NCBI RefSeq assembly: GCF_003952345.1
Contig: NZ_CP034433.1
Span: forward strand, 3,410,001 to 3,474,000
DNA: 64,000 nucleotides
Direction of reading: 5' to 3'
From: Iodobacter ciconiae
GTDB taxonomy: Bacteria; Pseudomonadota; Gammaproteobacteria; Burkholderiales; Chitinibacteraceae
Below are positions 47,322 to 55,354 of this stretch, one piece after another (within the stretch, counting starts at the first letter, position 1; every line of letters starts with the position of its first letter). The position numbers and the translations under genes are program-made. The notes under the pieces are model-generated. The model was not told where the DNA came from. It saw only the letters and a program-made list of their open reading frames with translations, and ran no database searches.

Positions 47322-49625
47322 ATGAGCAAACGCCTTTTACTTATTCTTTGTAGCATTCTAATTGGCCTGATGGTTCTTGTTGCAGGCCTTGGTGCTTTTG
47401 CGCTGGTTATTACTTACCCGCGCCTGCCTTCCTTAGAAGCACTTACAGATTATCGCCCTAAAATACCTCTTCGTATTTACACCAGTGATAACGTACTGAT
47501 TGGTGAATTTGGCGAAGAGCGCCGGGCATTTACATCCATAGAACAAGTTCCTTTACTTATGAAACAGGCCATTTTAGCGGCTGAAGATGAGCGTTTTTAT
47601 AAGCATGGCGGAATCGATTATCTTGGCGTATTAAGAGCAATGATTGGCAATATCACGTCAGGACAATCAAAATCAGGTGCCAGTACTATCACTATGCAGG
47701 TTGCTCGCAACTTTTATTTGTCAAATGAAAAAACATTTACTCGTAAATTTAATGAAGCCCTCCTCTCATTTAAAATTGAGCACAATCTATCGAAAGATCA
47801 AATTCTTGAACTGTACTTTAATCAAATCTATCTGGGTCAGCGCGCTTATGGCTTTGCCTCGGCAGCGCAGATTTATTACGGTAAAGAACTAAAACAGCTC
47901 AGCCCGGCAGAAATGGCCATGCTGGCAGGGCTGCCTAAAGCACCTTCCGCTTACAATCCAGTTGTCAACCCTAAACGTGCGCAGCTCAGACAACAATACG
48001 TTTTACGCCGTATGCACGAGTTAAAGTTCATTAATGACAGCGATTATGCTACGGCGCAGAACGCCCCGTTGGTGTTAAAGCGTACCCAGCAAGAATACGC
48101 TGTTCATGCTGAATATCTGGCCGAGATGGTGCGGCAAATGATGGTTGAGCGCTATAAGGAATCTACTTACACCGAAGGTTTTAAAGTTTATACAACACTG
48201 CGAAGTGACAGCCAGGAAGCCGCGTATCAATCGTTGCGACAAGGTCTGGTTGACTATGATATTCGCCATGGTTACCGCGGCCCGGAAGGGTTTGTGGCCC
48301 CTGAGGTACTACTCCCAGGTAAAGAGGAACTACTGGATGAAGCATTGGCTGAACAAAAAGATTCGGGCGATTTGCAGCCTGCAATCGTGTTAAGTGCCAG
48401 TCTTCAGTCTGTAAAAGCTTACAAAAAAGGGGGCGAGCTGGTTGAGATCAACGCAGACGGATTACGTTTTGCAAGAGCAATGCTTTCAGAAAAAATTGCA
48501 CCTGCAACACGAATCAGGCCAGGTGCGATTGTTCGAATTAAGCAAACAGAAAAAGGCTGGAGTTTGGCTCAGTTGCCACAAGTGGAAGGTGCCTTTGTTG
48601 CATTAGATCCACAAAATGGTGCGATCAAGGCACTGGCCGGAGGTTTTGATTTTAACCGCAGCAGCTTTAACCACGTGACTCAGGCCTGGCGGCAGCCTGG
48701 CTCCAGCTTTAAGCCATTCATTTATTCTGCAGCATTAGAGCGGGGGGTTACACCGGCAACCCAAATTAATGATGCACCGCTTGTGATTGATCCGGCTCAG
48801 GTGGGAGGGCAAAGCTGGGAGCCTAAAAATAGTGATGGTAAGTTTGAGGGAATGATGAGCGTGCGTAATGCGCTGACCCGTTCCAGAAACCTGGTCACTA
48901 TTCGTGTACTGCAAGCTATTGGTGTGGACTATGCCCAGGCTCATATCAGCCGCTTTGGTTTTAATCCAAAGCAGCACCCGGCCTATCTGACGATGGCTCT
49001 GGGCGCTGGCAGTGTTACCCCTTTACAAATGGCCGAAGCCTATGCCGTATTTGCCAATACGGGCTATCGCGTGCGCTCCTATTTTGTTGATCGTATTGAA
49101 GACAGCCGTGGGCGGGTTCTTGCTAAAACACAACCTGAAGTCGCTGGAGAAAACGCGCAGCGCACACTGGACGCCAGAAATGCTTTTGTGATGAACAGCC
49201 TGCTGCACGATGTGGCAACGCAGGGTACGGGAGCCAAAACCAATATTCTGGGCAGAAGCGATTTGGCAGGAAAAACGGGTACAACCAATGACGCCAATGA
49301 TGCCTGGTTTGCTGGCTATCAGCCTGGTCTGGTGGCGATCTCCTGGGTAGGTTTTGATCAGCCCCGCTCATTGGGAGCCAAGGAATACGGAGGTGTTGCT
49401 GCTCTGCCGATCTGGGTTAATTACATGAGTAAAGCCCTGAAAGGCGTTGATAATGTAGGTTATCCGGTGCCAGAAGGAGTTACGCCGCAAACTATTCAGA
49501 CAGAGCGCGGACCTTATACCGAATATTTTTTCAGCGAATTTTTGCAAACCAATCCAGAATTAGGCTTAGGGGGCGGGGCAGGCAATGCTCAGCCACTGGA
49601 TGAGATCAAGGAATTACTCTTTTAG
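47322..49625 (+). CDS. ponA: Penicillin-binding protein 1A (class A, bifunctional)
   Basis: This enzyme polymerises glycan and crosslinks peptides at the outer face of the inner membrane. The 767 residues have one membrane helix (about 5-27). The glycosyltransferase domain follows with the catalytic Glu in AAEDERFYKHGGID, then GASTITMQVARNFYL and KILELYFNQIYLG-like QILELYFNQIYLGQRAYG. The transpeptidase domain has SxxK in PGSSFKPF, the SRN triad and KTGTTND. A GTG one codon upstream is possible. The divergent pilMNOPQ neighbour is the common proteobacterial arrangement. Confidence 0.97.
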   Translation: MSKRLLLILCSILIGLMVLVAGLGAFALVITYPRLPSLEALTDYRPKIPLRIYTSDNVLIGEFGEERRAFTSIEQVPLLMKQAILAAEDERFYKHGGIDYLGVLRAMIGNITSGQSKSGASTITMQVARNFYLSNEKTFTRKFNEALLSFKIEHNLSKDQILELYFNQIYLGQRAYGFASAAQIYYGKELKQLSPAEMAMLAGLPKAPSAYNPVVNPKRAQLRQQYVLRRMHELKFINDSDYATAQNAPLVLKRTQQEYAVHAEYLAEMVRQMMVERYKESTYTEGFKVYTTLRSDSQEAAYQSLRQGLVDYDIRHGYRGPEGFVAPEVLLPGKEELLDEALAEQKDSGDLQPAIVLSASLQSVKAYKKGGELVEINADGLRFARAMLSEKIAPATRIRPGAIVRIKQTEKGWSLAQLPQVEGAFVALDPQNGAIKALAGGFDFNRSSFNHVTQAWRQPGSSFKPFIYSAALERGVTPATQINDAPLVIDPAQVGGQSWEPKNSDGKFEGMMSVRNALTRSRNLVTIRVLQAIGVDYAQAHISRFGFNPKQHPAYLTMALGAGSVTPLQMAEAYAVFANTGYRVRSYFVDRIEDSRGRVLAKTQPEVAGENAQRTLDARNAFVMNSLLHDVATQGTGAKTNILGRSDLAGKTGTTNDANDAWFAGYQPGLVAISWVGFDQPRSLGAKEYGGVAALPIWVNYMSKALKGVDNVGYPVPEGVTPQTIQTERGPYTEYFFSEFLQTNPELGLGGGAGNAQPLDEIKELLF

Positions 49626-49638
49626 GGGCACCTAAATC

Positions 49639-50220
49639 ATGAGCAAACCGTACGTTCTCGATCGTCAGTCTTCCGTCTTGCGCGCCCAGATTGCCGAACG
49701 TGCGGCGCGTTTGATTGCTGAAGATCTTTTGCATGATTTTGCACTGGCAAAAAAAAAGGCCGCCAAGCAACTGGGAATTAGCGAGGGGCGAATGATGCCC
49801 TCCAATCAGGAAATAGAGACCGCCTTGGCCAACTACAGGGCGGTTTACTACCCGGAACACAGCAATCATCTTAATAGTCTCAGGCAAAAAGCGCTTAAGG
49901 TGATGCGAATTCTGGCACATTTTCATCCCTATCTTACCGGTTCGGTTTTATCTGGTGTTGCGGGCTCAAACTCGGATATTAATTTGATTTTGTTTCTGGA
50001 TGACCCCAAATCGGCAGAGATTTTTTTGCTCAATCAACAAATTGACTACGACATTCTGCCGCCTGCCAATGGCCGCCAGTTAGCCGACTACCCATCTTTG
50101 ACTTTTTGGTTTGACGATAGCCAGGTGAGTCTGCATGTGCGTCCGCGCGATGCGGAGCGGCAAAAAGAGGAACGAATGCGGCTAGAGGAGCTGGAAGTAT
50201 TTCTTTCTGCATCCAGCTAG
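49639..50220 (+). CDS. Hypothetical protein with a nucleotidyltransferase-like motif
   Basis: This 193-residue protein follows ponA by 13 bases on the same strand. The N-terminal half is helical (RQSSVLRAQIAERAARLIAEDL). The middle has LTGSVLSGVAGSNSDINLILFLD (residues 100-122), which resembles the GS-x-SDIDL motif of minimal nucleotidyltransferases. The second acidic residue of the pair is replaced by Asn (D-I-N), so catalysis is doubtful. Some databases label relatives by context rather than activity. Function unknown. Confidence 0.75.
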   Translation: MSKPYVLDRQSSVLRAQIAERAARLIAEDLLHDFALAKKKAAKQLGISEGRMMPSNQEIETALANYRAVYYPEHSNHLNSLRQKALKVMRILAHFHPYLTGSVLSGVAGSNSDINLILFLDDPKSAEIFLLNQQIDYDILPPANGRQLADYPSLTFWFDDSQVSLHVRPRDAERQKEERMRLEELEVFLSASS

Positions 50221-50367
50221 CAACCCAGACTCTTATAAATTTATTGCCTGCGCAGTTTCTAAGAGTGATGTACGTTATATTCGCTTGGATACATGGTAAT
50301 GCAAGCTAGGATTAAGTCCTTGGCAATGATATAAAGTAACTTATCTTTTCTTTTACTGATTAACATA

Positions 50368-51111
50368 ATGCAACAACCTCCCTCGCTGGAGCCCGTTTTT
50401 GTATCAGATACGGGCCCCTACCTTGTCAGTGCCAGCATAGAAATAAAATATTTGCTAAGGCAATTACTGGATAATGGTGAAATTATTTGCCTTTATCCGG
50501 CAGGTAAGCGGGAGCCTTTTGCAATCAGTACTGTGCTTGCTATTAATGATGATGAATTATTGTTTGATGTCAGCAACGATGCGGGCACCAATGCTGCACT
50601 GACCAAAGAGGGGCGAATGCTCCTAGTGGGCGTCGTAAATAAAGTCAAAGTGCAATTTGAGCTGCCCAATGTAATGCTGGTGGCTTATGACGGGCGGACA
50701 GCAATTCGCAGTGGCGGCCCCGTGCAAACACTGCGGATGCAAAGACGGGATTTTTATCGTCTGGATATTCCTATGTCACAAAAAATAGACTGTGTGATTC
50801 CTTTAAATGACGGAGGGCATACGGAATTATCCATCACAGATATCAGCCTTGGTGGCTTAAGCCTGCTTGGTGTATCTTCTGATTTGCCCATGCAGGTTGG
50901 TGATGTTTTACGTGATTGCAGGGTGCAACTGCTGGATATCGGCATCATTGAAGTTGATATGCAAATCTGTATTGTGATTGATGTGACGCTTCGTAATGGC
51001 ATTAAAACGCAACGTATAGGTTGCCGTTTTTTTGATTTGTCCGGCAAGATGCAAACACTGATTCAGCGTTTTATCAATAAAATTGAACGCCAGCGAATCT
51101 CACGCGAATGA
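50368..51111 (+). CDS. PilZ-domain c-di-GMP binding protein (YcgR-like)
   Basis: This 247-residue cytoplasmic protein has an N-terminal YcgR-like domain (about 20-115) and a PilZ domain (about 120-235). The c-di-GMP contacts are visible as RRDFYRLDIP (the RxxxR motif) and DISLGGLSLLG (the DxSxxG motif). YcgR relatives act as flagellar brakes; here no flagellar gene is near, but a pilus operon is 3 kb away, so either motility system could be the target. The end overlaps the nnr start by four bases. Confidence 0.9.
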   Translation: MQQPPSLEPVFVSDTGPYLVSASIEIKYLLRQLLDNGEIICLYPAGKREPFAISTVLAINDDELLFDVSNDAGTNAALTKEGRMLLVGVVNKVKVQFELPNVMLVAYDGRTAIRSGGPVQTLRMQRRDFYRLDIPMSQKIDCVIPLNDGGHTELSITDISLGGLSLLGVSSDLPMQVGDVLRDCRVQLLDIGIIEVDMQICIVIDVTLRNGIKTQRIGCRFFDLSGKMQTLIQRFINKIERQRISRE

Positions 51112-52562
51112 TTAATCCTCCGCTTTTTCTGAGCAGCAAGCTCAAGCAAATTGAAGCTGCAGCAGCAGGCTTGCCACTCATGCAAAGAGCAGGACAAGCT
51201 GCCGCTGATTGGATTATTAAACATTACCCTGAAGTACAAACCATCTATGTGCTGGCAGGCAGTGGCAATAATGGCGGTGATGCCATCATTACTGCTACCC
51301 TGCTCCATCTAGCGGGCAAGACAGTTTTACTACGTTTGAGCGCGCCTGCAGCAACACAGCCCGCACAAGCGGCACTCGCAGTATGGTTGGCGCACGAAGG
51401 GCAAATACTCAACAGCCCCCCCAAGCAAGCTGACTTAGCCATCGATGGCTTATATGGCATCGGCTTAAATCGCCCCTTAGGTGATGCAGACCAGCAAATC
51501 ATCGCCGAACTGCAAGCACTGTCCTGCCCGGTGATCGCTTTGGATATCCCCAGTGGGCTCATAGCTGATAGCGGCGATGCCATCACAGCGATCCATGCCA
51601 CGCATACGCTGAGCTTTATTGCTCACAAACCTGGCCTATTTACCGGCAAAGGCTGCGATCTGGCGGGGGGTGTCAGCCTGCACGATTTACAAATACCCGA
51701 TGATCTATTGCTTAGCCCTGACGGCCATTTACAAACTCAAGCACCATCAAGCATTACGCTACTAAGACGCAAACCAGATAGCCATAAAGGAAGCTACGGC
51801 ACGGTGGGCATCATAGGCGGCGGAGCAGGAATGATCGGCGCGGCGCTACTGGCTGGCCGAGCGGCTTTACATATGGGTGCCGGCCGCGTTGTACTTGGTC
51901 TGCTAGATAAAGCGCTGAGCGTAGACACTATGCAGCCCGAGCTGATATTACACAGCGCAGAAGATGCACTCCACCATCCCGCACTCACCCTGCTAGCCAT
52001 TGGCCCCGGCCTTGGTCAGAGTAGCAAGGCCTTAGATCTACTCAGGCAAAGCATTGCCAGCCCCTTAGCCCTACTGCTAGATGCAGATGCACTAAATTTA
52101 CTGGCTAGCTCAGCAGAACTAGCTATGGCAATGCAACAACGCACTGCCGCAAGTATTCTCACGCCACACCCTGCTGAAGCAGCAAGACTGCTGCATACCA
52201 GTACTCAAGCCGTGCAAGCTAATCGAATTAAATCTGCCCTCGCCCTCGCGCAGCGCTATAAAGCCACCATCTTGCTCAAAGGAGCAGGCTCAATATGTGC
52301 CAATGAGCAAAGCTGGAGCATCAACGCCAGCGGCAATGCCGCCCTTGCTAGTGCAGGGCAAGGTGATGTGTTATCCGGCATCATCGCCGCACTTATAGCT
52401 CAAGGCCTCTGCCCGCTAGAAGCTGTACAAAGCGGCAGCTGGCTACACGGCCGTGCAGCGGATGATTGGCGCAGAATACATCCCAATGGAATTGGCTTAA
52501 CGGCAAGCGAAACAATTAGCTACGCCAGAGCAGCGTTGAATCAGGTTTTGGGGGCGAGTTAG
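51108..52562 (+). CDS. nnr: Bifunctional NAD(P)HX epimerase/dehydratase
   Basis: Nnr repairs hydrated NADH and NADPH. The 484 residues have an N-terminal YjeF epimerase domain (about 1-215) with AGSGNNGGDAIITATLL, AIDGLYGIGLNRPL and ALDIPSGL. The C-terminal ribokinase-like ADP-dependent dehydratase domain (about 225-480) has GSYGTVGIIGGGAGMIGAALL, LDADALNLL, LTPHPAEAARLL and NASGNAALASAGQGDVLSG. It starts within the PilZ gene by ATGA overlap, so the two are coupled. Confidence 0.96.
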   Translation: MINPPLFLSSKLKQIEAAAAGLPLMQRAGQAAADWIIKHYPEVQTIYVLAGSGNNGGDAIITATLLHLAGKTVLLRLSAPAATQPAQAALAVWLAHEGQILNSPPKQADLAIDGLYGIGLNRPLGDADQQIIAELQALSCPVIALDIPSGLIADSGDAITAIHATHTLSFIAHKPGLFTGKGCDLAGGVSLHDLQIPDDLLLSPDGHLQTQAPSSITLLRRKPDSHKGSYGTVGIIGGGAGMIGAALLAGRAALHMGAGRVVLGLLDKALSVDTMQPELILHSAEDALHHPALTLLAIGPGLGQSSKALDLLRQSIASPLALLLDADALNLLASSAELAMAMQQRTAASILTPHPAEAARLLHTSTQAVQANRIKSALALAQRYKATILLKGAGSICANEQSWSINASGNAALASAGQGDVLSGIIAALIAQGLCPLEAVQSGSWLHGRAADDWRRIHPNGIGLTASETISYARAALNQVLGAS

Positions 52563-52586
52563 ATCTTCGATGTGGTGTTGTAAAAC

Positions 52587-52640
52587 CCAAATCTTGAAAC
52601 AAAGAGTTTCACGGAGAAAAACAGGGTTTAAAAGTTATTT
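52587..52640. repeat. Half copy of the palindromic repeat after nnr
   Basis: CTTGAAACAAAGAG then TTTCACGGAGAAAAAC matches the left arm of copy A (CTTGAACCACAGAG then CTTCACGGAGAAAAC) with a 12-base deletion between. No right arm follows. It is a truncated or decayed member. Confidence 0.5.
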
Positions 52641-52689
52641 TTCGAATTCGATTTTATTTCAGCAAACAACGAAAAATCGTAATGGTCAA

Positions 52690-52885
52690 GATCTTGGCAC
52701 GGGGCTTTTTAAAGTCCCCTTAAAGCACGCCGAAGCGAGTCCCGCAGCCGCCGACTCGATTGTCCGCAGTGAGGGGTTTCGTGCTGGCCGGGGCGGCCTT
52801 CTTTGGCTTCGTTTCTTGGCCATTCAAGAAAGGAAGGCCTCTGCGGTGGCAACCGCTCCAAAATTAACGTGCCGAAGGCACTAAA
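52690..52885. repeat. Remnant of a second dispersed repeat type
   Basis: This G+C-richer block in an otherwise empty gap contains GGCCGGGGCGGCC, TTTCTTGG-N5-CAAGAAA and GTGCCGAAGGCAC palindromes. Similar text (a CTTTTCTTTGGCC-type palindrome plus 'GCGGTGGCAACCGC') recurs in many proteobacterial intergenic regions as I recall. The frame across it (52570-52884) is a typical false ORF. The last palindrome may also help end nnr transcription. Confidence 0.5.
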
Positions 52886-52926
52886 AAGATCTTTTTGACT
52901 TTACTTAGCACGTATAAGTACCTCTC

Positions 52927-53601
52927 CTACCAAGCAAACAGCATTGCACCGTTTTGCTTCAGCCATAAGCGATGCGTTTTCCAATCTGGGCAGGCACTCT
53001 CTACAATGGCCCAGAAACGAGGGGAGTGGTTTAGCTCTTGCAAATGCGCCAGCTCGTGGATCACCACATAATCAATCACCAGTGGCGGGGCCTGCATTAA
53101 GCGCCAGTTCAGGCGAATATCGCCTAAGGCGGTACAACTTCCCCAGCGGCTTTTAGCCGAGCTTAAGAAAAGTTGCCGTGGCTGCAAGCCCATTCCCTCA
53201 CTCCAATACGCCAGCCTCTGCAAGAAATAAGGCTTGGCGCTGCGCTGATAAAAGCGTGTGATTGTTATGGGCAACGGGCTTTGTTCTGACACATACAGCA
53301 CATCTTCATCCAGCCGGGTGCGGCCAGCACAGCGCTGAATAAATTTAGGCAGGCCCAGCCACAGCACGCTGCTGCCCGCCGCCAATGCCGCAGGGGCGAT
53401 GATAGGTGTCGCCAGCCTGGCAAGTATCCACTTTAATTTACTTTCTATGGCCCGCTCGGCTTCTTTTAAAGGCGCACGGGCAGGCAGGATTACGGTGAGG
53501 CCACTGGCGGTGATTTTTAGACCAATCGAGTGCCGCCGGCTGCTGCGCTCCAGCTGGTAAGGCAGTTCACGATCAGCCAGACGCAGCGAATGTGTAGTCA
53601 T
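52927..53601 (-). CDS. YgjP-like (DUF45) zinc metallopeptidase
   Basis: This 224-residue protein ends in a gluzincin-like domain. The zinc site is HELAHLQELNH (HExxH plus a third His) at about residues 183-193, preceded by SAKSRWGSCTALGDIRLNWRLMQAP, a signature of the YgjP/M48-related family. There is no signal peptide, so it is likely cytoplasmic. Physiological substrate unknown. It ends a minus-strand run that includes plsC and gmhB. Confidence 0.92.
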   Translation of the reverse strand: MTTHSLRLADRELPYQLERSSRRHSIGLKITASGLTVILPARAPLKEAERAIESKLKWILARLATPIIAPAALAAGSSVLWLGLPKFIQRCAGRTRLDEDVLYVSEQSPLPITITRFYQRSAKPYFLQRLAYWSEGMGLQPRQLFLSSAKSRWGSCTALGDIRLNWRLMQAPPLVIDYVVIHELAHLQELNHSPRFWAIVESACPDWKTHRLWLKQNGAMLFAW

Positions 53602-53661
53602 TTAACGTAACATTGCGCCAAGGGCGCTGCTTGGGGAGAGGCAGGTGAGGCCATGGCAAGC

Positions 53662-54429
53662 TTACGCTTCATGATGCGCTGTGGCCTTTTTGCCATGATT
53701 GCCAGGCGAGTAGCAGGGGCCAATACCGCCAAAACGTTGGATTTCGTTCTCGATCCACGTTTCAACTTCTTGTGTTAGCTCCAGCGGGCTGCGGCCGGTG
53801 GGATCGATGGGCTTACCCACCACCATGGTAATTTCGCCCGGCCATTTCAGGAAAGAATTTTTTGGCCAGAATTCACCCGAATTAAGCGCTACTGGCACAA
53901 TCGGCACTTCTAAGTCGATGGCTAAACGTGCTCCGCCTTGCTTATAAGGCTTGTAGCCACCCGATGGAACACGGGTGCCTTCCGGGAAAATCACAATCCA
54001 GAAGCCTTTAGCCAGGCGATCTTTACCCTGGGCGATCAGCTGCTTTTGCGCCTCGGCACGGTTCGATCTGTCGATCGCAATCGGCGATAAAGTCGCTAAG
54101 CCCCAGCCAAAAATCGGCAATTTCAGCAGTTCTTTTTTCAATACCCAAACTTGCGGCGGAAACACATGCTGCAGGGCCAATGTTTCCCAGGCCGACTGGT
54201 GCTTGCACATCACTACTGACGGGTGAGCGGGCAGGTTTTCGATGCCTTCTACGCGATAAGTCAGGCCACAGGTGAATTTCAGCCATTTGAGCATTGTCCA
54301 CGACCAGCCACGAATAATCCGGTAGCGCAGCACTGGGGGCAGCGGCAGAATCAAGATCGCAATTACGCAGAAAACGGGAGTTACTACAGGGACAGCCAGC
54401 CAATACAGAATGGAGCGCAACCAAATCAT
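53662..54429 (-). CDS. plsC: 1-acyl-sn-glycerol-3-phosphate acyltransferase
   Basis: PlsC acylates lysophosphatidate to phosphatidate in the inner membrane. The 255 residues have N-terminal hydrophobic helices (about 5-32). The catalytic motif is KHQSAWE, the H-x4-E variant of H-x4-D that is common in this subgroup. FPEGTRVPSG and VPIVPVALNSGEFW follow. The C-terminal tail is short and His/Lys rich. It is downstream of gmhB, as in many betaproteobacteria, with 143 bases between. Confidence 0.94.
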   Translation of the reverse strand: MIWLRSILYWLAVPVVTPVFCVIAILILPLPPVLRYRIIRGWSWTMLKWLKFTCGLTYRVEGIENLPAHPSVVMCKHQSAWETLALQHVFPPQVWVLKKELLKLPIFGWGLATLSPIAIDRSNRAEAQKQLIAQGKDRLAKGFWIVIFPEGTRVPSGGYKPYKQGGARLAIDLEVPIVPVALNSGEFWPKNSFLKWPGEITMVVGKPIDPTGRSPLELTQEVETWIENEIQRFGGIGPCYSPGNHGKKATAHHEA

Positions 54430-54572
54430 TTAATCTTCACCCTCTGGTGCTAGTTGTCAGCCCTGATGAATCGGGCGAGTATGAGTCGCGTCTTTTTCTG
54501 TCTGGCGGCATAGCTTGCTATGCGGTTTTCTTGCATTTTTCCAGACGAAAAAATCCATTATCTCTATCCCAT

Positions 54573-55121
54573 TCATCCAGCTGGGCTGACTACAAGTAAA
54601 TGCGCAGCAAATGCCGCCAAATCGTCAAATACCTGCGTGCCATCAGGCAGCAAGCCTTTCTGTTCAGTTTTAATGCCATTACCGGTACGAACCAGGACCG
54701 GTTTACCACCGACGGCCGCAATAGCTTGTAAATCACGCAGAGAATCACCTACCATCGTCAGCTGTGAAGCCGGTACATGAAAACGGCTGGAAATATCTAA
54801 AATCATGCCGGGGTTAGGTTTGCGGCAAGTACAGCCATCATCTGGCCCGTGAGGACAAAAAAACACTGCATCTACATGCCCGCCCTGCCCGGCAATGGCT
54901 CGGTGCATCTTGGCATGAATATGGTTGAGCATGCCTGTCTCAATCATTTTTCGGCCAATCGCGCTTTGGTTTGTGGCCACCACAATGGTCCAGCCAGAGC
55001 GGGATAACTCGCCGATGGCTTCTAAGCTGCCTGCAATCGGAGTCCACTCCTCTGGCGTTTTGATGTAGTTCGGACTATCTTCATTGATTACGCCGTCGCG
55101 GTCGAGAATCAATAACTTCAT
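54573..55121 (-). CDS. gmhB: D-glycero-beta-D-manno-heptose 1,7-bisphosphate 7-phosphatase
   Basis: GmhB removes the 7-phosphate from heptose bisphosphate in the route to the lipopolysaccharide inner core. The 182-residue HAD enzyme has the nucleophile motif LDRDGVINEDS (residues 5-15). ATNQSAIGRK is motif II, and the zinc-binding loop CPHGPDDGCTCRKPNPGM is specific to the GmhB subgroup. MVGDSLRDL carries the final acidic residues. The gap to glyS upstream holds repeat copy D. Confidence 0.95.
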   Translation of the reverse strand: MKLLILDRDGVINEDSPNYIKTPEEWTPIAGSLEAIGELSRSGWTIVVATNQSAIGRKMIETGMLNHIHAKMHRAIAGQGGHVDAVFFCPHGPDDGCTCRKPNPGMILDISSRFHVPASQLTMVGDSLRDLQAIAAVGGKPVLVRTGNGIKTEQKGLLPDGTQVFDDLAAFAAHLLVVSPAG

Positions 55122-55159
55122 ACGCGACTCCGTTTTAAATCTGCTTCAAAAAACTAAAC

Positions 55160-55340
55160 GTTCTGTAGACACAGAGAACGGAAAGAACACCCAGCATACC
55201 TCAGCGTCGTGCTTGCTCGTTGCTAACGATGAGATTTCGCTAAGATGCGCAATGAAAAAAACATTACGCACCAAAAACGACATCATGCTCTGTGTTCTCG
55301 CTTTACTCACTTTGAGATCTTAGTGTCTGCAGACTTGTTT
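55160..55340. repeat. Imperfect palindromic intergenic repeat, copy D (glyS/gmhB gap)
   Basis: The left arm reads CGTTCTGTAGACACAGAGAAC. The right arm has GCTCTGTGTTCTCGC and ends AGTGTCTGCAGACTTG, pairing with the left ends. The centre, about 90 bases, differs from the other copies and contains its own short inverted stretches. It lies between two co-directional genes. Confidence 0.65.
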
Positions 55341-55354
55341 AACGTTTTTTGCGT

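Noticed and set aside
52570..52884. A 104-residue plus-strand frame after nnr.
   Set aside because: It runs across two repeat remnants; the text (RAGRGGLLWLRFLAIQERK) is typical of false ORFs over such repeats.
54505..54525. GGCATAGCTTGCTATGC palindrome between plsC and gmhB, possibly a terminator.
   Set aside because: Its T tract is on the plus strand, where no gene ends nearby; on the minus strand it lacks a T tract and lies between co-directional genes.
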